NCBI GenBank assembly: GCA_963757185.1
Contig: CAVWQI010000006.1
Coordinates: 62,001 to 126,000 of the forward strand
Origin: JAQBQB01 sp963757185
Lineage (GTDB): Bacteria; Gemmatimonadota; Gemmatimonadetes; Gemmatimonadales; Gemmatimonadaceae
DNA: 64,000 bases
Direction of reading: 5' to 3'
Shown here piece after piece: positions 8,523 through 17,363 of this stretch (within the stretch, counting starts at the first letter, position 1; each line of letters begins with the position of its first letter). A program made the position numbers and the translations under genes. The notes beneath the pieces were generated by a model. It ran no database searches and was not told the DNA's origin. It worked only from the letters and a program-made list of their open reading frames with translations.

Positions 8523-9875
8523 TCACGACGAGAAAGCCGGTTCCACTTCGCGACGACGCGAACGCCAGAGGAAGTAGACCGGAGTTCCGAGCAGTACTAC
8601 AGTGAGCCCGATCGCCGCCTGGCGCGTCTGCTCGAAGAGCGTGTTGCCGACGAGCAGCGCCGCGGCGAGGGCGAAGAGCACGGGAGTGACGGGATAGCCA
8701 GGCGTCCGGAAGGGACGCACGGCGTCCGGGAATCGGCGTCGCGACGCGAACACCGCGAGCGCCCCGAGGCCGTAGAAGATCCAGCCGGCGAACACGACGT
8801 AGGTGAGCAGCTGCTCGAACGTGCCGGTCAGCGCGAGCAGCACCGACCAACACGACAGCAGCACGATCGCCGACGCCGGCGTGCCGAAGCGCTCGCTCAC
8901 TTTCGCGAGGCGTGCGAAGAACAACCCGTCGCGCGCCATCGCGAAGTAGAGTCGCGGCGCGGTCAGAACGAGCCCGTTCGTCGCGCTGAAGATCGACACG
9001 AGCGCGAGAACGCTCAGCAGCTTGCCGGAGAACGAACCGAAAACCGCCGCTGTCGCGTCGGCGGCGACATGGCTGCTCTGCGACGCGGCCGCGGGGCCGA
9101 TCGCCGCGACGTACCCGACGTTCGCCAGCAGATAGAGCACGATCAGCGCGAACGTCGCCACGGCGATCGCGCGCGGGAAAACGCGCTGCGGATCGCGCGT
9201 CTCGCCGGCGGAGAACGTGACGTACTGCCAGCCCTCGTAGGCCCACAACACGCCGATCATCGCCGCGCCGAAACCCGACATCACCGAAGACGTGAGCGCG
9301 GGCGGCCAGAGCGTCGCGGGAGCCGGCCACGCGTGGCCGGCAACGGCGAGAGCGATTCCGATCAGCAGCAGCGCGCCGACTTTGATCGTCGTCGCCGAAT
9401 TCTCGACGGTCGCGCTCTGTCGCGTCCCGCGCACGTTGACGACCGTGATCACGACGATCATGAGCGTCGACGCCACCTTCGCGCCGACGGGGCCGATCGG
9501 AACGAGTTGGCCTAGGTACGCGGAAAACGCGACGGCGAGCGTCGCGACCGAACCGCTCGCGATGACGAGAAAGCTCGTCCAACCATAGAGAAACGCGGGC
9601 AGCGGGCCGAACGCGTCGCGGATGTACGCGTACAGTCCCCCGGCCTCGGGCGTCATCGCGCCGAGCTCGGCGTACGTGAGCGCACCGAGAAACGACACCA
9701 CGCCGCCGACGACCCACACGGATAGCGCGACGCCGAGGTGGCCCTGCGTTTGTTTGAGCACGACGCCGGGCACGATGAAGATGCCGGAGCCGATCACCGT
9801 GCCGAGCGTGAGCAGCAGCAGGTCGGTGAACCCGAGCGTTCGCCGCAGACCGGCGTCTTTCGTCGCGGCGGTCAT
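8523..9875 (-). CDS. APC-superfamily amino-acid permease
   Basis: The product has 450 residues and about 12 predicted membrane segments. The N-terminal TM1 motif GTVIGSGIFIVPG is diagnostic of the APC/LAT-like family of amino-acid antiporters and importers. Other family segments include the YAELGAMTPEAGGLYAYI stretch after TM2 and SATNGLVLTAPRLYFAMARDG. The ATG at 9875 overlaps the stop of the upstream enolase-superfamily gene (9872-9874), so the two are translationally coupled and probably act on related compounds. The substrate is unknown. The pairing with a probable amino-acid racemase suggests amino acids or their derivatives. Confidence 0.9.
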   Translation of the reverse strand: MTAATKDAGLRRTLGFTDLLLLTLGTVIGSGIFIVPGVVLKQTQGHLGVALSVWVVGGVVSFLGALTYAELGAMTPEAGGLYAYIRDAFGPLPAFLYGWTSFLVIASGSVATLAVAFSAYLGQLVPIGPVGAKVASTLMIVVITVVNVRGTRQSATVENSATTIKVGALLLIGIALAVAGHAWPAPATLWPPALTSSVMSGFGAAMIGVLWAYEGWQYVTFSAGETRDPQRVFPRAIAVATFALIVLYLLANVGYVAAIGPAAASQSSHVAADATAAVFGSFSGKLLSVLALVSIFSATNGLVLTAPRLYFAMARDGLFFARLAKVSERFGTPASAIVLLSCWSVLLALTGTFEQLLTYVVFAGWIFYGLGALAVFASRRRFPDAVRPFRTPGYPVTPVLFALAAALLVGNTLFEQTRQAAIGLTVVLLGTPVYFLWRSRRREVEPAFSS

Positions 9876-11017
9876 ACGGCCACCAACGCGTCTCCGCCGC
9901 GGACGACCTCTTCGCGTACCGTGAGCGACTCGATCATCTCGACGTCGACGTCCACGCCAAGGCCCGGCCGATCGCGCGGCACGGCGACCATCCCGTTCGC
10001 GTCCATCGTCCACTCGGGCGACACGATGTCGCGGGCCCAGTAGCGCGCGCTCGGACTCAGGTCGCCGGGCAGCGAGAAGTTCGGCAGCGACGCGAGCGCC
10101 ACGTTGTACGCGCGCCCGATCCCGCTCTCCAGCATCCCGCCGCACCAGACCGGAATGCCGGCGTGGCGACAGACGTCGTGGATCGCCATCGAGGCCGAGA
10201 AGCCGCCGACTCTGCCGGGCTTGATGTTGATGATGCGGCCGCTGCCGAGCGCGATCATGTCGTGCGCGCGGGTGACGTCGACGATCGACTCGTCGAGGCA
10301 GATCGGCGTCGTCATCCGTCGCTGCAACTCGGCGAGCTGCAAGAGCGCGTCGGCGCCGAACGGCTGCTCGAGCATCACGAGGTTGAACGCGTCGAGCGCG
10401 GCGAGGTGCGAGGCGTCGTCGATCGAGTACGCGGCGTTTGCATCGACCATGAGATCGACGTCCGCTCCCACGGCGGCGCGCACCGCGTGCACGTACGTGA
10501 CGTCCTGTCCCGGTTGAATCTTCAGCTTGACCTTGCGGTAGCCCGCCGCGACGGCGTCGACGGCGCGGTCGACGAGCCGTTCCGGCGACGACTGGATCCC
10601 GAGCGAGATTCCCGTCGGAACGCGGTCGCGCGTGCCGCCGAGCATCGCCGACAACGGGGCGCGCTCGAGTTCCGCGGCGAGTCCCCAACATCCCATCTCG
10701 AGCGCGGCCTTCGCCATGTTGTGCCCGCGAATGTCGCGGGCGAGGATGTCGTGGACCGCCGAGGGATGCGGCAGCGGGCGGCCGACGATTCGCGGCGCGA
10801 GCCACTCGCGGATGGCGAGCCACGCGGTGTCGACGGTCTCGGGCGTATAGATCGGAAGCTGGAAGGCGACGCACTCCGACCACGCGGTCGCGCCGCTCTC
10901 GTCCTCGAGCTCGAGAAGCAGAATGCGGCGCGTGGACATGACGCCCGACGAGATCCGGAACGGCTCTTTGAGCGCGAGCTGGATTTCGCGGAGGGTCACG
11001 CGGGCGATGCGCAGCAT
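9872..11017 (-). CDS. Enolase-superfamily enzyme, N-succinylamino-acid racemase / o-succinylbenzoate synthase type
   Basis: The product has 381 residues with an MLE-subgroup enolase fold. The catalytic KxK is K164-L-K166. Metal ligands are D192 (VDAN), E217 (EQP) and D242 (DES), and the opposite general base is K266 in INIKPGRVGG. The block WCGGMLESGIGRA near residue 291 is characteristic of the OSBS/NSAR family. Family members may make o-succinylbenzoate for menaquinone, racemise N-succinyl or N-acyl amino acids, or do both. The coupled amino-acid permease downstream and divergent GntR regulator favour the racemase role. A D-aminoacylase homologue at 15657-17363 would fit a D-to-L amino-acid conversion route, but this is inference. 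No other men gene is in the window. Confidence 0.85.
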   Translation of the reverse strand: MLRIARVTLREIQLALKEPFRISSGVMSTRRILLLELEDESGATAWSECVAFQLPIYTPETVDTAWLAIREWLAPRIVGRPLPHPSAVHDILARDIRGHNMAKAALEMGCWGLAAELERAPLSAMLGGTRDRVPTGISLGIQSSPERLVDRAVDAVAAGYRKVKLKIQPGQDVTYVHAVRAAVGADVDLMVDANAAYSIDDASHLAALDAFNLVMLEQPFGADALLQLAELQRRMTTPICLDESIVDVTRAHDMIALGSGRIINIKPGRVGGFSASMAIHDVCRHAGIPVWCGGMLESGIGRAYNVALASLPNFSLPGDLSPSARYWARDIVSPEWTMDANGMVAVPRDRPGLGVDVDVEMIESLTVREEVVRGGDALVAV

Positions 11018-11127
11018 TCAGAGAGGCGGAGGGGCGGGTCTGGGGGCGACGCGAACGGCGGGGCGCGACGTGACGAGGGTCGGACGGCGAGGTCACGAAC
11101 CAGGCACGCCGTTTGGATCGACCATTG

Positions 11128-11137
11128 TGGTATACCA
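11128..11137. promoter_or_regulatory. Palindromic operator between the racemase gene and the GntR regulator
   Basis: TGGTATACCA is a perfect 10-base palindrome in the 188-base region between two divergent genes (starts at 11017 and 11206). FadR-subfamily GntR repressors typically bind short TGGT-N-ACCA palindromes, and the regulator beside it belongs to that subfamily. The likely role is joint control of the racemase-permease pair and the regulator itself. Confidence 0.6.
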
Positions 11138-11205
11138 ACCCGCGATCGTCAAGGGCGGTCACTTCCTTCTTGCTCACGCCTGCGCCGCCGCCTTACAATA
11201 CCGGC

Positions 11206-12042
11206 GTGCCTTCGCCGAAACCGCGCCGCGCCCCGTCCGCTGCTCGCGCCGCCTCCTCACATCGCTCGTCCACCGCGCGTCCCGCCGCCGGCGACGACGC
11301 GCCGGACAACGTCACGCGCGTTTACACGGAGCTGCGGTCCCTGATCATTTCCGGACAACTGCCGCCGGGCGCGCGCATCGCCGAGCGCGCGGTCGTCGCC
11401 AGGATGGGACTGAGCCGGACCCCAATTCGCAGCGCGCTTCACCGCCTGCAGCAGGAAGGGCTCGTCGCGTCGGTCGGGCGCGCCGGCGACCAACGGCTGA
11501 TCGTCACGCCACTCACGCGCGGCGACGGCCGCGAAGTTTTCTTGATCGTCGGGCATCTCGAGGGATTGGCGGCGAGCGAAGCGGCGTCGCTGCCGACCGA
11601 ACAGCGCCGCCAACTCGTCGTACGTTTGCGCGAGGTCAACCGCGCGCTCGCCGTCGCGGCGAAGACCAAGGCGTCTCCGGCGCGGCTGTTCGATCTCGAT
11701 TTGCAGTTCCATGCCACCTACGTCGAGGGCGTCGCCGGACCGCGCGTCGTCGCGCTGCACCGCGCGATCAAGCCGCAGAGCGAGCGCTATGCCCGCCTGT
11801 ACGTGAACGTGTTGTTGGACGAGCTCCCCACGTCGGTCAAGGAACACGAGTCGATCACCGCCGCCATCGCGAAGGGTGATCGCCGCGGCGCGCAGCACGC
11901 CGTGGAAACGAACTGGCAGAACGCCGCCGTGCGCCTCTCGAACGTGATCGCCGAGCACGGAGAGCGCGGCAGCTGGCACTTGTGGGGAGGAGACGGCGGC
12001 GTGGACGGCAACGGCGCGCGTCCGTCCGATCGCCGCTCGTAA
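11206..12042 (+). CDS. GntR-family transcriptional regulator, FadR subfamily
   Basis: From a GTG start at 11206 the product has 278 residues; an in-frame ATG at 11113 would overlap the operator and is less likely. A basic, Ala/Pro-rich leader of about 35 residues is followed by a winged helix-turn-helix (VYTELRSLIISGQLPPGARI; ERAVVARMGLSRTPIRSAL) and a helical FCD effector-binding domain (LDLQFHATY, VKEHESITAAIAKGDRRGA). FCD domains bind carboxylates or amino acids, often with a metal. It is divergent from the racemase-permease pair and the probable operator lies between them, so it most likely represses that pair until a substrate binds. Confidence 0.9.
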   Translation: MPSPKPRRAPSAARAASSHRSSTARPAAGDDAPDNVTRVYTELRSLIISGQLPPGARIAERAVVARMGLSRTPIRSALHRLQQEGLVASVGRAGDQRLIVTPLTRGDGREVFLIVGHLEGLAASEAASLPTEQRRQLVVRLREVNRALAVAAKTKASPARLFDLDLQFHATYVEGVAGPRVVALHRAIKPQSERYARLYVNVLLDELPTSVKEHESITAAIAKGDRRGAQHAVETNWQNAAVRLSNVIAEHGERGSWHLWGGDGGVDGNGARPSDRRS

Positions 12043-12140
12043 TCGACGTCGTACCGGCGGCGTTCGCCGTCGACGTGCAGGCATACCAAAGCTGTACACC
12101 GCCGCGCCTTCACGCGGCCGGCCTTCCCTCCGGAGATCGC

Positions 12141-15100
12141 ATGTTACGCCGACTCGTTCCGCTCGCCGCCGGGGCCGCCCTCCTCGCCGCCTCCAGCGTC
12201 GCCGCCCAAGGCACACGCCTGCTTCGCCACCCGGCCATCAACGGCAACGAGGTCGCGTTCGAGTACGGCGGCGATCTGTGGGTCACGACTCGCGCCGGCG
12301 GCTCGGCGCGCCGGCTCACGGCGACGCCCGACGTCGAGACGGATCCGCACTTCTCTCCCGACGGCTCGCACATCGCGTTCAGCCGCACGTCGAACGGCAA
12401 CACCGACGTCTACGTCGTTTCGGCGGCCGGCGGTGAGCCGACGCGGCTCACGTTCCACCCGGGGAACGATCGGGCCCGCGGATGGACGCCCGACGGAAAG
12501 CGCGTCGTCTTCGCCAGCGACCGCGCGAGCGCGCCGCAATCGTCGTATTTCCGGATGTTCACCGTTCCCGCGAGCGGCGGCTTCGAGGAGGCTCTCCCGA
12601 TGCCGCGCGCGTTCACCGGCACGCACTCGCCGGACGGAGCGCGCGTCGCGTACGAAGAAATCTCCACGGCGTTCATTCCCGACTGGTACGAGGTGAGCAT
12701 GTGGCGCCACTATCGCGGCGGCCGCGTGCACCCGATCAGCATCATCGACCTGGCGACGAACGTCGTCGAAAAGCTGCCGTGGCAGAACAGCAACGACAGC
12801 GATCCGATGTGGATCGGCAACACCGTGTACTTCCTCTCCGACCGCAACTACACGCGCAATCTGTTCTCGTACAACCTCGCGACGAAGAAGCTCGAGCAAC
12901 TGACGCACCACGACGACGCCGACATCATGACGGCGTCCGCCGGATCCGACGCGATCGTCTACGAACAGAACGGCGTCATCCATCTCTTCGACATCAAGAC
13001 TGGCCAATCGAAAGCGCTGGCGATCGACGTCGTCGGCGACTTCCCTTGGTCCCGGCCGCAGTTCAAGCGCGTCGCAAGCATGATCCGCGACGCGAGCCTC
13101 TCACCGACCGGCGTGCGCGCGGCGTTCGAGGCGCGCGGCGACATCTTCACGGTTCCGGCGGACAAGGGTGATTGGCGCAACTTGACGAAGTCGCCGGGCG
13201 CGCACGATCGAAACCCTGTGTGGTCCCCCGACGGCGCGCAGCTGGCGTGGCTCTCCGACGCGAAGGGCGACGACCAGCTCATGATCGCCGACCAGTCGGG
13301 CCTCAGCACCCCGCGCGCGGTCCCGCTCCCCGGCTCGGGCTACTTCTCGGAGCTCGACTGGTCGCCGAACGGAAAGCAGCTCCTCGTCGACGACAATCAT
13401 CTGAATCTGTGGACCATCGACGTCGCGACGGGCAAGGCGACGAAGCTCGACGAAGACGAGTACAACACGCCGGGCCGCAGCTTCCAGGCGACCTGGTCGC
13501 CGGACTCGCGATGGGTCGCGTACACGAAGAGCCTCGACAGCCACATGCGCGCCGTCTTCGTGCGCTCGCTCGCCGAGCAGCAATCCCGGCAACTGACCGA
13601 CGCGCTCGCCGACGCCACATCGCCGAGCTTCGACGCGAGCGGCAAATACCTCTACTTCCTCGCCAGCACCGACTACGGCCCGAGGTCCGGTTGGGTCGAG
13701 ATGAGCGCCGTCGATCGCCCATCGCGGCGATCGGTGTATCTCGCGGTGCTCAACGCGAACGATCCGTCGCCGCTTCTGCCCGAGACGGGCGACGAGCCCG
13801 CGGGTGCCCCCGCGCCCCGGGCGAAGCCCGACTCGATTCTGCGCATCGACTTTGCGAACATCGGTCAGCGGATACTCAGCCTCGACGTGCCCGCCGCCGA
13901 TTACGGCGATCTCGCCGCGGGACCCGCCGGAATGATCTTCTACTCGGAGACGGTGACCGAAGGCACCGGCCGAGCCACCATGCGCCTCCAACGCTACCAG
14001 CTTCGACTGCCCGGTGCCCCGGCCGCCGGACCCGGCGGAGCGTCGACGTTCCTCGAGGGAATTCGATCGTTCACGCTGTCCGCCGACCGAAAGAAGCTGC
14101 TCTACTCCGCCGGCGCCGGCGCGGGCGCGCGCTGGGGCGTCGTTCCGACCGCGGGACCGGCGAAGGTCGGCGACGGCGCGATGAACGTCGCGGCGCTCGA
14201 GAGCTGGATCGATCCGCGCGCCGAGTGGGCGGAGATCTTCCGTGAAGGCCTGCGGCAGCAGCGCGAATTCTTCTACGACGCCAAGCTCCACGGCGCGGAT
14301 TGGAAGGCCATCGAGACGAAGTACGAGCCGCTCGTCGCGTTCGTGAACCATCGGTCCGACCTGAGCTATCTGATGGCACAGACCGGCGGCGAGTTGGTCG
14401 TCGGACACTCCTACATCACCGGCCCCGGCGACGTGCCGAGCGACGCGCCGGTGAGCGTCGGACTGCTTGGCGCCGACTACACGGTGGAGAGCGGCCATTA
14501 TCGCATCCACCGCGTTTACACCGGTGAGAACTGGAATCCGGATCTTCGGGCGCCGCTCAGCGCGCCCGGCATCGACGTCAAAGAAGGCGACTATCTGCTC
14601 GAGGTGAACGGCCGCCCGGTCACGCCGCCGACGAACGTGTACTCGGTGTTCGAGGGAACGGCCGGCCATCAGATCGCGATTCGCGTGAACGGCGCGCCGA
14701 CGACGGAGGGATCGCGCGTCGTGACGGTCGTCCCCGTGGCGAGCGAAGACGGATTGCGCACGCGGGCATGGATCGAGGACAATCGCCGCAAAGTGGACGA
14801 GCTCTCGCACGGGAAGCTCGCGTACGTCTGGCTGCCGAACACGTCGATCCCGGGCTATCAGGCGTTCACGCGCTACTTCTACTCGCAGCAGGGCAAGGAC
14901 GGCGCGATCATCGACGAGCGATACAACCACGGCGGGCTCGTCGCCGACTACATCGTGAACGAGCTGGATCGAAAGCCGATGGGTTATTTCGCGATGCGCG
15001 ACGGCCGGACGTACACGACGCCGGCGGCCGGTATCTACGGTCCCAAGGTGATGATCGTGAACGAGTCGGCCGGCTCCGGGGGCGACGCCCTTCCCTACTA

Positions 15101-15428
15101 TTTCCAGATGCGCCACATCGGCCCGCTCGTCGGCACCCGCACGTGGGGCGCGCTCGTCGGCACGACCGGAACGCCTCCGACGATGGACGGCGGCGGCATC
15201 ACGGCGCCCAGCTTAGCGTTCTATGATATGAGCGGACATTGGGCGGTGGAGAATCAGGGCATCACGCCCGAGATCCAGGTCGAGTATTCGGCTGCCGAAG
15301 TCGCGAAGGGGCACGACCCGCAGTTGGAGCGCGCGGTCCAAGAGGCTTTGAAGCTCCTCAACGAGCACCCGCCGACGCACGTCGCCCGCCCCGCTCCGAT
15401 CGACCGCGTCAAACCACCCACACGTTGA
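12141..15428 (+). CDS. Tricorn-type protease (S41-family serine peptidase with propellers)
   Basis: The product has 1095 residues from the ATG at 12141, preceded by GGAG. The order is signal peptide (to about residue 23), a six/seven-bladed PD40 propeller (FSPDGSHIAFSR, WTPDGKRVVFAS), a second propeller, a core helical region, a PDZ domain (VSVGLLGADYTVESGHYRI; GDYLLEVNGRPV) and the C-terminal S41 catalytic domain. The nucleophile is S979 in NESAGSGGDALPYYF. The length fits Tricorn homologues. Archaeal Tricorn degrades peptides released by the proteasome. Bacterial homologues with signal peptides, like this one, probably act in the periplasm on oligopeptides. It is a single gene with 98 bases between it and the GntR gene, and a large inverted repeat follows it. 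Confidence 0.92.
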   Translation: MLRRLVPLAAGAALLAASSVAAQGTRLLRHPAINGNEVAFEYGGDLWVTTRAGGSARRLTATPDVETDPHFSPDGSHIAFSRTSNGNTDVYVVSAAGGEPTRLTFHPGNDRARGWTPDGKRVVFASDRASAPQSSYFRMFTVPASGGFEEALPMPRAFTGTHSPDGARVAYEEISTAFIPDWYEVSMWRHYRGGRVHPISIIDLATNVVEKLPWQNSNDSDPMWIGNTVYFLSDRNYTRNLFSYNLATKKLEQLTHHDDADIMTASAGSDAIVYEQNGVIHLFDIKTGQSKALAIDVVGDFPWSRPQFKRVASMIRDASLSPTGVRAAFEARGDIFTVPADKGDWRNLTKSPGAHDRNPVWSPDGAQLAWLSDAKGDDQLMIADQSGLSTPRAVPLPGSGYFSELDWSPNGKQLLVDDNHLNLWTIDVATGKATKLDEDEYNTPGRSFQATWSPDSRWVAYTKSLDSHMRAVFVRSLAEQQSRQLTDALADATSPSFDASGKYLYFLASTDYGPRSGWVEMSAVDRPSRRSVYLAVLNANDPSPLLPETGDEPAGAPAPRAKPDSILRIDFANIGQRILSLDVPAADYGDLAAGPAGMIFYSETVTEGTGRATMRLQRYQLRLPGAPAAGPGGASTFLEGIRSFTLSADRKKLLYSAGAGAGARWGVVPTAGPAKVGDGAMNVAALESWIDPRAEWAEIFREGLRQQREFFYDAKLHGADWKAIETKYEPLVAFVNHRSDLSYLMAQTGGELVVGHSYITGPGDVPSDAPVSVGLLGADYTVESGHYRIHRVYTGENWNPDLRAPLSAPGIDVKEGDYLLEVNGRPVTPPTNVYSVFEGTAGHQIAIRVNGAPTTEGSRVVTVVPVASEDGLRTRAWIEDNRRKVDELSHGKLAYVWLPNTSIPGYQAFTRYFYSQQGKDGAIIDERYNHGGLVADYIVNELDRKPMGYFAMRDGRTYTTPAAGIYGPKVMIVNESAGSGGDALPYYFQMRHIGPLVGTRTWGALVGTTGTPPTMDGGGITAPSLAFYDMSGHWAVENQGITPEIQVEYSAAEVAKGHDPQLERAVQEALKLLNEHPPTHVARPAPIDRVKPPTR

Positions 15429-15470
15429 AAGACGCGTGGCGACCCTGCCAGTCGCGCTGGGGAAGTCGTA

Positions 15471-15602
15471 ACAATTGTGACACGGACACAAACGGAGCTG
15501 ACGGACACAAACAGAGACTGCAAAAGCTTTTGTCAAAAGCATTTGCTGTTGTAGTCCCCGTTTGTGTCGGTTCCCTCCGTTTGTGTCTGTGTCAAAATTG
15601 TT
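15471..15602. repeat. Long imperfect inverted repeat between convergent genes
   Basis: Two arms of about 60 bases face each other. Each contains two copies of a GACACAAAC-type motif spaced about 19 bases apart and outer ends ACAATT/AATTGT. The central loop is rich in AAAAGC/GCTTTT. It fills the gap between the stops of the Tricorn gene and the D-aminoacylase gene. It could act as a two-way terminator, but is longer and more internally repetitive than a normal one. Confidence 0.75.
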
Positions 15603-15656
15603 GATGCCAGAACGGTCGAGCCGCACGGGCGCAACCCAAATGCCCGCGCAACAAGC

Positions 15657-17363
15657 TCATTGCTTCAAGGCGGTCCCAGGCCCCCAGAGCACTTTGCCGG
15701 CCTTCGCGCCTGTGTGCTTGCCCCGGTCGATCGTCACGACGCCGTTCACGAGCACCCACTCGATGCCCGTCGGGAACTCCATCGGCTTCTCGTACGTCGC
15801 CTTGTCTTCGATCGTGTCGTAGTCGAAGATCGTCACGTCGGCCCAGTTGCCGACGTCGATCGTTCCACGATTGGCGAGCCGCATGCGCGCGGCGGGCCAG
15901 CCCGTCATCTTGCGGATCGCTTCGGTGAGCGTCAGCACGTTGCGCTGCTTGACGTACTTCGCGATCACGCGCGGGAAGTTGCCGAAGCTGCGCGGGTGCG
16001 GCAGCCCGGTCGCGTCGGGCGCTCCGATCTGCGCGACGGCGCCGGCGTCGCTCCCGATGCTCGTCCACGGGAACCGCAGCGCGGTCTCGATGTCCGGTTC
16101 GCCCATCATGTGATAGATCGCCATGACGCGTCCGCTGCCCTGCGCGACGAGGTCCCACGCCACATCAGCTGGATCCTTGTTCTGCTCCCGCGCGATCTGA
16201 GCGATCGTCTGCTGCTCGTACTTCGCGTTCGCGGGATTCCGCGCGTTGACCAGGACGATGCCTGTCCAGCCGCCTGCCGACTTGATGATGTTCCACCATC
16301 CCTCCGAACCCGTCTCGACTTCGCGTTTGAGCCGCGCGCGGATTTGAGGGTTCGCTAAACGCGCCTTGAGGGAGTCGGTGCCGCCTTCCTGCGCCCAACT
16401 CGGGATCGTCGCTTCGAGTCCCGTGCCGCCTGCCGTGTAGACGTACATGTCCGCGGCGATGTCGTCGCCTCGCGCCCGGGCCGCGTCGACGACCAGACGC
16501 ACGGAATCCATCAAGACGCCCCACCCCGGCTGGTACGCGACCTTGAGATGAAAGATCTCCGCCGGAAGCCCGGCCTTCTCGCTGATCGTGACGAGCTCGT
16601 TGATCGCGCCGATCACGCCCTGCCCTTCGTCGCGCATGTGGCTCGCGTACGTGCCGCCGTATTTTGCGGCCGCCTTCGCGACCTCGACCAGCTCGTCGGT
16701 GGTCGAGTAGCTCGACGGCGGATAGATCAACGCCGTCGTCATCCCCATCGCGCCGCCCAACATCGCCGTGTCCATGATCGCGCGCATGCGATCCAGCTCG
16801 GTCGCGTTCGGCTTGCGCGCCGACATCCCCAAGACGGCGACGCGCGTCTGCGTCTCGCTGAAGTAGCTGCCGAAGTTGATGCTGATCCCCTGCCGCTCGA
16901 GCGTTGTGAAGTACTCGGCGACGCGCCCCGCGGGCACCGGCGTGCCGCCCTCTCCGCCGATCGCCGTCGTCACTCCCTCGCGCAGCTTGTTTTCGGCGAG
17001 CCCGTTGCGCGGAAGGACACCGCCCGACTGATCCATCATGTCGATCCAGCCGGGGCTCACGTATTTGCCGGCGGCGTCGATCTCCGTCCGCCCTCGCGCG
17101 GTGATCTTGCCGATCTTCGCGAAGCGCCCATCCTTGATCGCGACGTCCGCGAAAACGGTCGGGTTGCCCTTTCCATCCAGGACGCAGCCGTTCCGAATCA
17201 CCACGTCGTAGAGCGTGTCGCTCGAGGTGGGTGCGGCGACAGAACGAGTTGGACAGCCCGCCGCGCCCGCCGTCTGAGCATCCAACGACGTCGTGCGCGA
17301 CGCGACCCCGCACGCGGAAGCGGCGGCGAGAACTCTCCACGCGCGCCGCGCGCTGCGCCTCAT
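15657..17363 (-). CDS. Secreted N-acyl-D-amino-acid deacylase (D-aminoacylase) family amidohydrolase
   Basis: The product has 568 residues. A signal peptide (about 30 residues) precedes an amidohydrolase-superfamily domain: the beta-domain entry DVVIRNGCVLDGKGNPTVF, then GWIDMMDQSGG where D-aminoacylases carry an early metal-ligand motif, later histidines in YASHMRDEG and EIFHLKVAYQ, and the aspartate in SIGSDAGAV. The family removes the acyl group from N-acyl-D-amino acids or degrades D-amino-acid peptides. The early HxH motif looks altered (DMMDQ), so one metal site may be changed. The ATG overlaps the serine-hydrolase stop (17360-17363). It is the third gene of the run CocE hydrolase, serine hydrolase, deacylase. 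Confidence 0.87.
   Translation of the reverse strand: MRRSARRAWRVLAAASACGVASRTTSLDAQTAGAAGCPTRSVAAPTSSDTLYDVVIRNGCVLDGKGNPTVFADVAIKDGRFAKIGKITARGRTEIDAAGKYVSPGWIDMMDQSGGVLPRNGLAENKLREGVTTAIGGEGGTPVPAGRVAEYFTTLERQGISINFGSYFSETQTRVAVLGMSARKPNATELDRMRAIMDTAMLGGAMGMTTALIYPPSSYSTTDELVEVAKAAAKYGGTYASHMRDEGQGVIGAINELVTISEKAGLPAEIFHLKVAYQPGWGVLMDSVRLVVDAARARGDDIAADMYVYTAGGTGLEATIPSWAQEGGTDSLKARLANPQIRARLKREVETGSEGWWNIIKSAGGWTGIVLVNARNPANAKYEQQTIAQIAREQNKDPADVAWDLVAQGSGRVMAIYHMMGEPDIETALRFPWTSIGSDAGAVAQIGAPDATGLPHPRSFGNFPRVIAKYVKQRNVLTLTEAIRKMTGWPAARMRLANRGTIDVGNWADVTIFDYDTIEDKATYEKPMEFPTGIEWVLVNGVVTIDRGKHTGAKAGKVLWGPGTALKQ

Noticed and set aside
9876..11177. Apparent N-terminal extension of the amino-acid permease over the racemase gene
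   Set aside because: The extension is Arg/Ala-rich and out of phase with a well-supported enzyme. The true ATG at 9875 overlaps the racemase stop in normal operon style.
13101..15116. A 671-codon open frame on the minus strand opposite the Tricorn gene
   Set aside because: It is the Arg/Val/Asp-rich reverse-frame shadow typical of GC-rich coding DNA. The plus-strand product has clear propeller, PDZ and S41 motifs over the same bases.
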